Below, in pieces: positions 33,942 to 46,250 of a DNA stretch of 64,000 bases. How positions within the stretch are numbered: position 1 is the stretch's first letter; each line of letters opens with the position of its first letter. The stretch covers positions 1,311,563,324-1,311,627,323 of the forward strand of contig NC_090444.1 of the NCBI RefSeq assembly GCF_031143425.1. The letters run 5' to 3'. Position numbers and translations under genes: made by a program. Origin of the DNA: Pleurodeles waltl (Eukaryota; Chordata; Amphibia; Caudata; Salamandridae). The notes below the pieces were generated by a model. That model saw only the letters and a list, made by a program, of their open reading frames with translations, was not told the DNA's origin and did not search any database.

Positions 33942-34345
33942 TTCAATCATGACAGTTCCTCTCAAATCTGGAGGCAAATCGTCAACTTTTAACAAAGTAA
34001 ATAATGTACAACAAGATTGATTTCTTGATACTTTAAAGAAAGCATCTTCACCCTGTGTCTGAATCTCAAATCCATCTGGAGTTCAAAAGGTAACACAATT
34101 TAACTTTGTAAGCAAGCCTCTTCCCAGAAGGTTCACTGGTCTGTGGTCACACAATATAAACCTGTGCTTGCCCTCAAAGGATCCTATTTTCACAGTGATT
34201 GGGATGGTTTCTTGAGCTATTATTTTTTTATTCTCTACACCTACAACTTGGATTGTTTTTCCCCACAGGAGTAGGTTTCTTCTTAGAGTAGAATGGGTAG
34301 CAGCAGTATCAACCAAAAATGACACGGGCAGCCATCCACTTCACT
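33942..34345 (-). pseudogene. pro: ERV-2 protease fragment
   Basis: An open segment at 34083-34325 has FLVDTAATHST (active-site Gly changed to Ala), TIQVVGVENKK, FILCDHRPVNLLGRGLL. It aligns with the ERV-1 protease and the start of reverse transcriptase. The D-T-A change would be expected to harm activity. Confidence 0.8.
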
Positions 34346-35004
34346 ATCTATGAATGGTTCACTATGGTGTACACCAAGTATGCAGTCTTCCTCCCCTCTC
34401 AGGCACCATCAGACTGGTTGATCAGAGCCATTTCCCTCATTTGAATTGAACAAATGGTATTCTTGGAATGGGCTGTTATCCTGAGCCAAACTTGCATTCA
34501 CTCTCAAATCTTGATTCAGATTCTGACGCAACCCAACAGCATTTTGCTGTGACATCAGAGGTTGAGGTACTTGCATTATTGGACTTTGGGTACATTACAA
34601 TTTTGGCTCTTGGGTCGTTGAACACCCTGCGCCTGATTAGAATTATTACTCTGTGAAGGCACAAACCCTGCGTTTTGGACCTAAATAGCTGGATTTAAAT
34701 GACATTCCTGCTTCTGGTGTCCCAGCTTACTGCAGATGTGAAAAGAGGTTGATCTTTTTAGACTATTTACATCCATTATGGTACCACAGTCTACAGGGAT
34801 TCCTTGACCTTTACCCTGCATTGTATTGTGTGGTTGCTGACATACACCATGCATTGTGCCTGAATTGTTGCAGCAAAGGATATCTGTCTAGTTCTCTGAG
34901 CTGCTTTCATTTGTGTGACCATTTACTTTTCCTTGAGCTTTTTCTGCTTCATCTCTATCTCATCATGGAAGTACTTAGCATTGCACAAGATTTTGTCAAT
35001 AGAC
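34346..35004 (-). pseudogene. gag: ERV-2 nucleocapsid region of gag
   Basis: Similar in order and composition to the ERV-1 nucleocapsid. The zinc knuckle near 34700-34743 reads HICSKLGHQKQEC with the first Cys replaced by Phe. Several stops and frame changes. No long open frame. Confidence 0.7.
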
Positions 35005-35007
35005 TTA

Positions 35008-35637
35008 GGGCCTCATTATGACCCTGGTGGTAGAGAACCGCCAGGGCCAACGGGGGCGGGAGCACCGCCGACAGGCCGGCGGTGCTCCCTTGGGCATTCT
35101 GACCGCGGCGCTTTGGCCGCGGTCAGAAAGGGAAAACCGGCGGTCTCCCGCCGGTTTTCCACTGCCCCTAAGAATCCTCCAAGGCGGCGCAGCTCGCTGC
35201 GCCGCCGAGGGGATTCTGACAATCCTTACCGCCATCCTGTTCCTGGCGGCTCGCCCGCCAGGAACAGGATGGCGGTAAGGATTGTCGTGGGGCCCCTGGG
35301 GGCCCCTGCAGTGCCCATGCCAGTGGCATGGGCACTGCAGGGGCCCCCGTAAGAGGGCCCCGCTAGTATTTCACTGTCTGCGTAGCAGACAGTGAAATAC
35401 GCGACGGGTGCAGTATCACCCGTCGCACCTTCCCACTCCGCCAGCTCGATTACGAGCCGGCTTCATAGCGGGAAGGGAGTTTTTCCCTGGGCTGGCGGGC
35501 GGTCTTTTGGAGACCGCCCGCCAGCCCAGGGAAAAACTCATAATACCCTCCGCGGTCTTTTGACCGCGGAGCGGTATTATGGAGGGCTGAATTCTGGCGG
35601 GCGGCCTCCGCCGCCCGCCAGAATCAGAATGAGGGCC
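35008..35637. mobile_element. Hairpin-chain MITE, Harbinger-type, 630 bp
   Basis: Flanked by TTA on both sides (35005-35007 and 35638-35640), a perfect 3-bp Harbinger-type target duplication inside the gag of ERV-2. Ends GGGCCTCATTATGA and its near-complement (CAGAATGAGGGCC), close to the A-family terminus. The interior is a run of about a dozen separate inverted repeats placed end to end, several with long perfect arms (see the hairpin entry). No coding capacity. It is presumably mobilised by a Harbinger A transposase. Confidence 0.9.
35059..35624. repeat. Chain of consecutive perfect hairpins within the MITE
   Basis: Stems read directly: 35059-35087; 35097-35128 (13-bp arms); 35131-35160; 35171-35217 (imperfect); 35218-35286 (32-bp arms, 5-base loop); 35299-35347 (23-bp arms); 35366-35400 (15-bp arms); 35401-35426 (10-bp arms); 35429-35475 (imperfect); 35477-35539 (29-bp arms, 5-base loop); 35540-35580 (18-bp stem, one base bulged); 35591-35624 (14-bp arms). 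Together they cover nearly the whole element. Confidence 0.9.
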
Positions 35638-35640
35638 TTA

Positions 35641-36300
35641 ATCTGCCAACAAATCAAGTGTTGCTACATCATCATATTTATCTCTGGCCCCAGCTCTGTC
35701 ACAAACCTTGACACACAATGTCCCATAATCTTAGCCTCTAAGGTCTTCATACCAATATACTGTTTAAATGCCTGCAACAACCTTCCAAAGTAAGCACGGA
35801 TCGACTCCTTTGACACTTGAAACATCCTGTCAATCTTAACCCAATAACCGCCTTGTGGAGGCACCTTCACTTTCAGGAAAGTCATCACCTCTTGATACAT
35901 CTTCATCACCAACGGTGAAGGACTATTGGTTATTGTATATCTAGTTGGTTCCATCTCAGGCCATCCAACAGTTAATTTACACACAGTCCATAAATCACTC
36001 GTAACAACAATGTCAAATAACATATTCAAATCAATCCTCAACACCTGTGAAATTTTTACAAACCTTTCTATCTGTCGATACCATTCCACTGGTTTCTGTC
36101 ACAATTTTCCAAAATCATTGGTAAATGACGCAAGATCACTTCTGCTCCATGGCACATGAAAAAAACCTCCACCAGGTACTTCTCTCAAAAGGGAGGTTGT
36201 AACACCTTTCTCTGCTCCATCTGGAGGTGGCTCACTCAGACGCTTCTTTACCTCTTTCTTCTTCGCCCATTTAGTCTCTCATCTATCCATCTCATCTATT
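35641..36300 (-). pseudogene. gag: ERV-2 capsid region of gag
   Basis: An open segment at 35664-36089 aligns along its length with the ERV-1 capsid: EWYRQIERFVKISQVL, DLWTVCKLTVGWPEMEP, SKESIRAYFGRLLQAFKQY. It continues with stops to about 36300. The MITE separates it from the nucleocapsid region, and the ERV-1 alignment is continuous across that junction. Confidence 0.85.
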
Positions 36301-37558
36301 ATTAATTTCCTAATATTCTGAATTAGTTCTTTGATTTGAGTTTTTCAATCCTGGAGTTCTCATATGAGCAATGTCTTTCTCACTGAAACACACCCAATAG
36401 CTCCTTTCCAGAGCCTTACTTTTAGTTAACTCTACCTCCTACTTTTGAGCCAATTCTGTCAGTTTATCATGAACCTGGCCAGCTCATTTAGTTATATCCC
36501 TGCACATAAATGCAAGACTACCTTTTTGGTAAGTCTCCAATTCCTTTAAACCAAGAAGTCCAGCAATCATTGCGTCCAATTCTATTGTCAGCTTCGTTAC
36601 ATCCTTAGTTCATTCTCTTGGTGTCGATGGATTGTTCCCTGAATGACTTCTGTATTCGTTCTCTCTTTTGTTGGAGTACTTTCAATAAAAAACTGTACCC
36701 ATTTGTCATTTGTTTACTTTGTACTAATAGATTGAGTTATTACAGGAATCTTAGGTGTGGAATGGTTTCCCTGAGCACCATTTCCCAAATCCAAAGGTGG
36801 TTCCCGTACAGGAATAGTGTGGGTAGGTATTTTCTGGCAGGAACATATCTAAGTGCATTGTGACATATTCAAAGTTATATCTTCACTTTCTATACACAGA
36901 GTACTAGCATGCACTAGAATCAAAGGAACAAATTCCCTAGTATTGGGCTATTTAGAACTCTGCTCTGTCTTTCAGTATTATCATTTGTCACAGCCAAATT
37001 ATTCATATTTCTCCCAGAGCCTTCAGATTTATATACAGAAACTACTGGGCCAATAGTAACTGGGACTATGTGAGCATCAACAGTACTCACAGTGGAATTG
37101 ACTGAAACACACTCTCTCAAACCTTCCCATCTTGGTTCACAAGGTACATTAACTGAAATGGGTCCCACAGGACTAGAAGTCATTTTAGCTTGGGGAGTGG
37201 GAAAGGTAGCTCTGCCACTGCCGGCATAACCATTGTTTCCCACTCCACTCCTAACTTTATTATACGGGGTGGAAATTCAGACAATAACACATCCAAAAGA
37301 CTTTCTCCAGAGTCATTACTATCTAGACTCATGCCATCATGCTCTTTCAATTTCTTCTTCTTTTGTCTTCAAGCCATTGTCTTTTCCCTGTCTCCCTCAA
37401 CCACAAGAGTTGGTACAGCTTTACCCCTTCTATCTTGTCCGTTCTCCATCTTTTCTGCTCATCATCCCATCTGGCATCTGCATACGTACATATACATTTC
37501 TTTGTTCTACCCTGGTATCTCTCTTTTCCTCGAACATGGGCAGCACGCTCCCAAGCAT
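36301..37558 (-). pseudogene. gag: ERV-2 gag N-terminal half (linker and matrix C-terminal part)
   Basis: Collinear with ERV-1 positions about 8500-9770. Short open pieces only (36920-37243; 37347-37601, whose 5' end runs into Harbinger B). The low-complexity linker is recognisable by position rather than motif. Broken at 37559-37561 by the target duplication of Harbinger B. Confidence 0.65.
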
Positions 37559-37561
37559 TAA

Positions 37562-37619
37562 GGGGCATATTTATACTCCGTCTGCGCCGATTGTGCGTCA
37601 AAAATTTTGACGCACAATC
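37562..37619 (+). repeat. Left terminus of Harbinger B with inner palindrome
   Basis: The terminal repeat is followed by a palindrome at 37589-37619 with two 15-base arms (GATTGTGCGTCAAAA and its complement) around a single central base. The right end carries similar TGACGCA inverted copies at 50480-50545. Confidence 0.85.
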
Positions 37620-37960
37620 AGCGCAAACGTTGCCCCGTATTTAAACTTTGATGCCCAAGCCCGCGGACGACAAAATTCCATTGTGCCATTTTTTGGATGC
37701 GCCAACCCACCTTGCGTTAATTATGTGCAAGGTAGGCGTTCCCGTCCAGAAAATGACTTAAAGGGCCGTGCGTCGTATTTATGCTTTCGGGCAAAAATGA
37801 CGCACGGCCGGGAGGCAGAGGCAGAAAATGACGCACAGCCCGATTTGCGTAAAAAATTAACGCCTGGGTCAGGGCAGGCGTTAAAATGGGGCAAACACAC
37901 CTGTATTTAATCAGAACACACAGAACAAACAGCAGAGCAGCAGAGCAGCAACAGGGAGCC

Positions 37961-39693
37961 ATGGAAGTGATACTAATCCAGCGTGCACGCACACACAGAG
38001 CCCAGCAGCAACAACAGCAGCTACAACACCAGCAGGGACCCCAAAGGCAGCGCAGAAGGCAGGAGAGGATATTCCGCCCAAGAACCACCCTTCAGGGCCT
38101 CAGGGAACACAACATAATCCAGAGGTACCGGTTGAACTGGCAGGCCATTCAGCAGCTGCTGCGCAACATTGAAAAGCAGTTGGCCCCCACTTTGGTGACA
38201 CCCGCACCATCCCAACAGAAACAAAGCTGCTTGCCGTACTTCATATGCTGGCAAGTGGCTCTTTCCAAACAACTGGTGCCCTGGTTGGCGGAATATCATA
38301 ACCATCATTCTCCGCCTTTTTGCCCAAAGTACCGGATGCCATCATTCGACTGACACCCGCCACATCTGCTTCCCGAACACACTGCAGAAGCAGCAGGAAA
38401 CTAAACAGGGGTTCTACCTCATTAGTGGCTTCCCACACGTCCTTGGTGCAATCGACTGCACACATGTACGCCTTGTGCCACCTGCTGCAACTGAACACCT
38501 CTACCACAACAGGAAGCACACACATTCCATCAACGTGCAGGCCATAGACGATCACCAGGGATTGATCACCAACATTGTGGCTAAATATCCTGGGAGTGTA
38601 CATGACTCATACATCTTCTGTCACTGCACCATCAATGAACACTTCCAGGATGGACGGAATGGCAATGGACTACTTGTTGGTAAGTACAAAAACCTACTTA
38701 TATACACACTGCACAGCACCCTCTAGGACACACAACACATACACCACAACAGCAACATGTGAACAGGAGCACACTGAGGTCGTGACACAGCTAGTCATGT
38801 TTCTTAAGTCACTATTGAACCTGTCACACATCGGAAATTACTGTACAGCCTAATGTTAAGACGTCAATGAGTGTGGTTGCCTAATTGTCACCTTGCAAAT
38901 TGTAAGTGTCCCAATGACCTTTACATTAATCCATTGCATAAGTTTCAAGGTATGGGATGTCCAAGTTACATTGATATGAATGTGTTAACAACACTTTCAA
39001 TTATAACAATGTATGGAACTATCATCTCACCCCCAGTGAAGACACACGGACACCTGTATCACAAGTCACAATGCTAGGGAGGGCACACTGTACTGCAAAT
39101 CCCAAAACATACTGCTGACAAACGGTTAGCAGACAAACCCTCGTTCAGCCAAGAAAACAACACACTGCAGATGGTACAGCCTAAAAGCATAGGATGCCAC
39201 ATTAGTACACAAAAGAGTCACAGACAACACAAGACAACTACTGCCATGAAAGGTCTTTTCAATAGTGCCAGCTACATCAACATGATCCCATTCATTTTCT
39301 AATGCAGCTGATCAGGGGTATGGCATCCAGCCATGGATTATGACACCATTTGGCAACCCAAGTACTGCTGCAGAGCGTGCATACAACAACACCCATAGGA
39401 GGACACGCAGCATTGTCGAGCGGACCTTCGGCATCCTCAAGTCAAGGTTCCGCTGCCTCGACATCACTGGTGGTAGCCTCCTATATTCCCCCAAGATGGT
39501 CTGTGGGATCATCCTCACATGTGCAATATTCCACAACATTTGTATCAAAAGAAACATTCCCCTCCTGGAACCAGAGCCACACATGCCTGAAGAGGAGGAA
39601 GAGGAGGATGCTGGCCTGCAACAGGAAGGGGAACTACAGAACACAGCCGCTGGTATACGCATGTGGCAACAGATTGTAAATAATTTCTTCTGA
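37961..39693 (+). pseudogene. Harbinger B transposase, two exons, frameshifted
   Basis: HARBI1-type DDE transposase. Exon 1 (37961-38679) starts at ATG with a Gln/Arg-rich stretch, then IFRPRTTLQGL and a helix-turn-helix-like part (YRLNWQAIQQLLRNIEKQL). Frames shift twice (near 38230 and 38360). The third frame has LGAIDCTHVRLVPP (first Asp) and KYPGSVHDSYIF (second Asp). The intron 38680-39307 has GTAAGT and TGCAG borders and a phase 1 join that restores D-Q-G-Y-G. Exon 2 (39308-39693) carries TRSIVERTFGILKSRFRCL (Glu) and an acidic end. A TAA also lies in the expected frame near 38300. All three catalytic residues survive, but the protein does not. Confidence 0.87.
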
Positions 39694-42600
39694 ATATGAT
39701 CACCTTCACCACATTAGTTAACGAATTGAAATATACACCTATTCTAATCACCATATCATGGTCTGGTTATTCCTTTTTGCACACCTTCATCTCTACTTAT
39801 CAGAATAAGAGTGTTGCCTCATGGAGCATTGCTGAGATACTGAGTAGGGCACGGAACATCCCAGAGCTAATGTGATGCCTAACATACAATGGTCACATAC
39901 ACACACACTCTTAATGACATATATCATGTACATATCGCCTTTGAAGGCCAAAAGCAGAGGACCACAACTATTTCACACATACATGTTGACAGCAAGGTCC
40001 AACGCAGCATATGGCACACAACTAAGACACCATCACTCAATAAGGGGAAAACAAGCCTCATACATGAGGCAGTCAATGTGCTTTGTCATCAGTAACAGGA
40101 ATGCCTGACCAGACCCTTGACAGCAGTAAGTCCAACTGCATCCAATCTTTGCAAGGACTATCTGTGACTAGAGTTCCCTAGAAGCAGAACATAGACAGCA
40201 CAAGTGCCACACATATGACATGCATTGCACACATGACATTCCATGTACATGTCAGCCCATTTCCTAACTCCTGACACACCCATGCACCTGATCACAACCC
40301 ACCTGTCGGAAGAGGTCCCTGGAATACTAAGATGTGTACCCTGATATTACCTCCTCTACACACACAGACCAACATTAGCAAACCAGTGTGCTACACCCTT
40401 TCCTATAGTATGCCATTGTCATAGAACATCGGGACTGCAAGGACGTCAGGTCAATTTATACACTGTCTTCTAGTTTCAAAGCCCTGTTAGCACATGTAGT
40501 TTGCTTCCCCTTGTGAAATTGTCTGTTGGCCCTTAGAATGCAAGTCTCACCTACAGGACTGGTGAGAAACAGATGCAGCCCACACCTGTGATCACCTCCA
40601 TGCACAACACCCATTTCAAAAAGCACTGCCCCTGATGATGCCTGGAACAGCATAGGAGTTGCCATTATGTCAAATACACCGTCAAGCATTGATACTAATT
40701 AAGCCATGTAACACAGCCCTTGGGTTCATTTGTCACCTTCAAAAACACAGGACGTACACAGTTGGACATGTCAACTGTCTAGTTTGTCCTAAAAACAGTC
40801 TCAGTCAAACCAGTGATTATGTAACTTGTCAAGTAACTGGATCCTGAATCACCTTGCATTCTGTCAGCCTGACTTGCAACTGTCTGTGCGTCACACTAAA
40901 GTATCCCTGTGTCTACATATGTACCTCACTTGCGTTAGCAAACCTCTCATTCATCAGGGGTCATTGGGCATGGGCTTCTTCCATGCATACCCAAATACAT
41001 TGTATAGCATCATCTGCCTTTTAACTGTACCATTTGAGTTACATCCTCTTGGAAAAGCAAAATTCATGGCCCATCCCTTGTCTGGGTTGCATTTATGCAT
41101 GAATAACAAAGTGTGACAGTGTCCCAGGGCCGTAGGCAGGGATTGGGTACGGGGCTTTCAGCACAACCAGCAACCTCTGATAATGTCCATGAATAATACA
41201 CAAATGTCAGGACCATAACAGTTCACAAACAGCATCCCAGTGCGCACAACATAGTGATGGGCCGTGTGTGGTGAATAGCTGCGAGAATAATCAGCACAGA
41301 GGCTATGATGTTCCCAGATGCAGTGGGAACTGCAGAGGCCATCCTGTGTACAAATGTTGTAATGACACCTGCCGGAACATGACACCTGAGACATTATCTC
41401 ACTCAGCACACCAAGGTTGCCCTGTTGACTGTCTCATTACACGTCTTTAGTGACAGGGTGGGACCATCCACATGTTGGTTCACAGGTCCGCATCTACTTT
41501 ACTCACAGTGATCAACCAAGGATACTCAGTAGATACAGGAATAGCTGCCACTGAGTCATGATGAGTCCTGGACCAAACTGTGACAAATTACACCCCAAAC
41601 AATCTACAGGATCATCATTGGACCACACACATGAACAAGACACCTATGTGCAATTGATCACTGGAAATATGTGGACACGTGTTGTCTTGTATGCTGGTCC
41701 ACAACAGCCACTTGATAGTTGGGGCTTACTTCTATGGCCTCAACTGTGGTGTCATCATACATATGAGATTGACCCTTGTCTGTCTGTGCAAACAACATGG
41801 TACCCACTTCCTCAATGCATGTGTATGACTCACTGTGGGATTCATCAACTAGTGCCTAGGAAGCTCTTACCAATACTCTAGGACATAGGATGTAGAAAAT
41901 GTGGACCATTGACATGAACAAGTGTCTGCCATCCATCTGGTGCATGCTATGTCACATGTGGTGTCTACGTGACCCTAAAACTAGGAAGTACACTTTACAG
42001 GTGTTGTTACATGTATGACTAACACATGCCCTCGTTCATTTTCAATATGACTTGCATCTAAGGATTGGACACATGGACGTCACATTCATACAACCATATG
42101 TACAATTATGCTTCATGTGATACACACACACTTGGTCAACCAACACATTAGTTGTGAAAGCACACAATTTGAGCCAAAGGCATTTAGGTATTGTACATAT
42201 GTGCGTCACATTGCTATCCTCTCCTTATGCCAAACATGCACAATTTGTGCAACACGTATATGTAGGCCACACTTATGACCATCTATTGCGTCAGCCAACT
42301 GTAAAAATACTGTGAAGGGTGTAGTGGATCATGTTCCGCTGCAGTATGATGTCACACATGTGAACATACACCATCAACACCATACTGTCTTCAATTAGCC
42401 AATCTCTGATGTGTTCCAAATGTAAAATAACCAAAAAACAAGTACAAATGCCCCAAACCAGTTAATGCACTGTAATTTTGACATCCCTAGCGTTGTGCGT
42501 CATTTTTTGACAACCAAAACTGTATTTGCGTCATTTTTTTTTACGCACAGGAGTGAAATTTATCCGGCATCCAGATATTTGTACAGTCCATGGATCATTA

Positions 42601-43100
42601 TGTGGATGCGGGCTAATATTCACATCTGTGCGTCAAAAAAAAGACTCAAATACAGTTTTGTTACACAAAAAATGAAGCATAACGTGAAAAAGGCTGGACT
42701 TTTCATACAGGAAGTGATGTAATAGGATATCCTGTTTATAGATCATGTACAGTGGGTGTACTTTCACTTTCACTTTGCAGTCTATGATCCTTCTAGACTG
42801 TGTGGCTGTGTAGAGAGTGTTGTCCTGAGATTTTGTGCTGTTTTTGTCCTGTGTGCTATCTATATTGGCAATTTGTGAAATAAATATTGTTTGTGTATAC
42901 TGTACTACAGTGTTTTGTCTACATTTGTCCATTTATCTTGTGTTTTTCTTGTTTGTGGGAGTTTGTTGTAGGTAGTGTTACTTTGGGGATAGTTGGGCTC
43001 TTTTAGTGTTTAGGTTTACTTTTTTTCTGTCTTTGTACCCCTACTTTCCCCCTTTTCCCCTTTCTATTTCTTTTACCCCTCTTCCATATCACTTATAAGT
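39694..43100. other. Intergenic part of Harbinger B
   Basis: About 3.4 kb between the transposase and the intact Myb-like gene. CA- and TG-rich, no domain in any frame. At 42480-42660 there is a cluster of TGCGTCA/TGACGCA-like motifs next to poly-T tracts, matching the terminal motif of the element. It lies about 450 bases upstream of the 43101 start and could be its promoter region. Confidence 0.55.
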
Positions 43101-46100
43101 ATGTCTGGTAGGCCACGTCTTGGCAGGATGGTGGAAGAGGAGTTGGGGGGCTTCATCTGGCTGGTGACACATTTCTTGCTGCTCATGATCCAGGCAGGGG
43201 GCAGGGTGATACAGGGGAATCTGACAGAGGCGCCCAGAATCCGGTGGGGAAAGGTGCTGCATCACCTGCAGCGTGTGTATGCCAGCCAGAGGAGTGACCA
43301 CCAGCTGAAGCACCGGTGGGCTGACCTCATCACCGGGGAGCAGGATCTCTTGGACCACCTGGGAATCATGATTGGTGGCACTGTTGGTGAGTACAAATTA
43401 TGTTAATGTGCACAATTAAATGCTCTGTAGTGACATCAGGGGATTAGTGCAATGTCTGCCAGCTAACTTGCTGACTGTGTGTAATGCTGGGGAAATATAA
43501 GGGGATCATTGATGCTCTATGGCAAGGATCACAATTGCTAGCTGTCAGGTAGCACGTGCTCAGCAAACTTACAGGTTACTTTTCCAAGAAGGAAATTGGT
43601 GCGGCCTTTTTGTCAGAACAGCTAACAAAATATGAGCCAATCATGTCTATATAGGGTACTATTGACAGAGAAGTACAGATGTACCAACATTTAGCCCAAC
43701 TATGTTGACTCAATTGCTAGACTGATTTTAGAATCACTACATGATGCTGAAAATGAGTGCTGCCTTCACGTCAATTGATAATAGCAAAGTGGCTCAGACA
43801 TATGTTTCATGTGAGTCTGGTGAGTGTGGAAGGAAAGCGTTCACAGAAGTACTATGAATGTGTGGGATTATTGTGTTCCTTGATATTTTTGCATACATGT
43901 CAGTTCTTGATTTGAAAACATTGTGAAAAGGTGTAAAGTGACCTTAGCTAACATCTTAAGATGTTTGTTGGAATTAGTTCAGCCACAATCCAAATATCGA
44001 TGGCAGTCAAAGTGTATGCACATGGCCTCACATCTCCATGATTGGTGCAAATCACCATAGCTGGGCCACATCAATTGACTATACAGTAACAACAGGATGG
44101 CTTACAAAAGTCCCTGCCCCTCCCTCTGTACATTGGGCCTATGTGCAATAAATGTGTCATGGCCACAAGGCATGTTTGACTGGTAATGTAGTCCTCAAGT
44201 AACCAGGCTTTGGATGCCTCTCTTGGATGCACATGATGAGACGATTACACTCCATATTTTTTAGTGCTCACCAATTATGGGGCATGTTTGCAACCACATG
44301 ATAGTTAGGGCCAATGTATGTGTGCAGATATGTGTGTAACTGTCACAGGAGACCCATGCTATGTACAAGTTGGCCGTGATATATCAGATGCAGTACAATC
44401 ATGTCTGAATGGCTGCCATTTCATTATTAAGCCTACACATTGTAAATGTTAATGAAATTGCTGCACTGTGCACAGATTTTGAGCACATTTCTTCCTTCCA
44501 TACCTTACAGGTGGACCGGCACCCTACACTGTGGGAGAGGTGGCGGCATTTGAGGACCCCTACCACTCCAGTAAGTGTTGATATGTCTGTTATGTGTTGT
44601 GTTTGCTGGTTATGGACTCGTGTGAGTTCGACGCATAGCAAGGTGTGATGCGTTGGGCAAGCTTTTTTCTTGTTCCATGAGTGGGAATGCAGTTATCAGA
44701 TGTTTTGAGTTTGCCAATGCGTATCCAATGGTATCATGTAGGGATTGTAGGACATCCCTGTAGGCCCCACTGTGAGTACAGGGCATAGTCATGTGTATGA
44801 CACTTGTATCACCAAGAGTCGCAATGGAAGTCAGCCCCAATTTAGTCAGCCTGTCAGACCCACATTCTCTAAGATTGGTACAGCTAATAGCTTACCAATA
44901 GACATCTGCTTCCCTATTTACCTGCGTTATTTTGAAACAGTAGGTAGAACATGTACTTCCACATGTGGTGCAACAAGTCTGTGGAACCTGAGTGCAATGG
45001 CCTAGGTGTGCATGCAATTCATGATCATGGGTGTTCTAGCAACTCTGTGTCTGATGTAAGTCAGGCCTCACTGGAAGTATATGTTGTGTACCAAGTTCTG
45101 CATTTCCTGACATGTCTGACCCTATGAGTGCTCTAGGGTTTGCTGACTCCTAATTGTAGATAGACCTTACCTGTGGTGTGTCTGTAGAGACAAACATGTG
45201 TGGAGTTTCCTATACACTCCTCGGTGTACATGTTGTTGGCAAATTAGAGTTGTGTATCCACCCCCCCTCAAACACGGCCATGGGTTTGTGAATGGGGTAC
45301 CTAGTACTGATGCTACGAGTATGTTACACATACATGTGAATAAGTGACGGTTTGGTTGCATACTAGTATACACACTCAGGTTTGGCACTTGGTACTATAC
45401 TGGCAAGTCCAGTTACAACTTGCAGACCATGTGGCTTTAGTTTTGCTTTCCGTACACTGACATTTGTAGCCCAGGTCTTGGCGGAGGATATGCAGCATGA
45501 TTCTTAGATGAGAACTGTCAAAACTCAGATTGCAAGTCAAAGCCAGTTATTACCCATCTTGTAGGTTATGGATGTGCTTTGTGCGATGTGACCTTTGTAG
45601 TCTGGCCTGCCACATACTTCCTCAGGGACATTCAATGCTCTGTATTGCGATATGAGCTGTTACAAGTACAGTAGATTTAATGTCAGATTAACTTGCTGTG
45701 CCATTTAACACAATGCAGTTACTAATGTAGAATATCTGCATTTGTCTTCACAGCTGCTAACATGACTCCAGACCAGGTCCGTGAATTTCAGCGCCGGGCC
45801 ATGCGATATCAGCACATCCTGCTGGTGGAGTCGGGGTTCCGGAGGATGGGCCGGCGATATCGCCATGAACGGGCCTCGGGGGCATGGAGAGCCTTCCCAC
45901 AGGGTTGGCCTACTTTGCCCACCACAGCCACCATCAGCACAACCACGAATCAGAGCCAGGTGGCCCCACCCACAGCTGCCACTGTTGGTCCAACATCTGC
46001 TGGACTTCCTGGCCCCAGCATTGCCACCGGTGCAGGACAGCCCACTAGGCCTGGCACCACACCCACACAGACCTCCTCCACCGGTACCCAGACTGCCACT

Positions 46101-46250
46101 GCTACATCTGTTGACCCTGCAGCCTTCAAACGAATGGAACATAAGATGGACAAAGTGCTGCGCAAGTTGAGCCACCTGAGCCGGGATGTGCGGCACATTA
46201 ACCGGCGGGTGAAGTCCAATAAGAGGACCCTCTGGAGGGCCAACCTCTAG
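43101..46250 (+). CDS. Intact three-exon Myb/SANT-like gene of Harbinger B
   Basis: Exons 43101-43386, 44511-44570 and 45754-46250 join in phases 1 and 1 to a frame of 843 bases (280 residues plus TAG) without any stop. Donors are G^GTGAGT and A^GTAAGT, acceptors TTACAG and TTCACAG. Residues about 1-95 look like a divergent Myb/SANT or MADF-type DNA-binding domain (WGKVLHHLQRVYAS, LKHRWADLITGEQDLL). After a Thr/Pro-rich linker comes a basic helix, MEHKMDKVLRKLSHLSRDV, probably a coiled coil for self-association, and a basic tail. It is the only multi-exon gene here that is open throughout, so it is either recently active or kept by selection. The 60-base exon 2 is assigned only from splice sites and frame. 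Role inferred: companion DNA-binding protein of the transposon. Confidence 0.75.
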
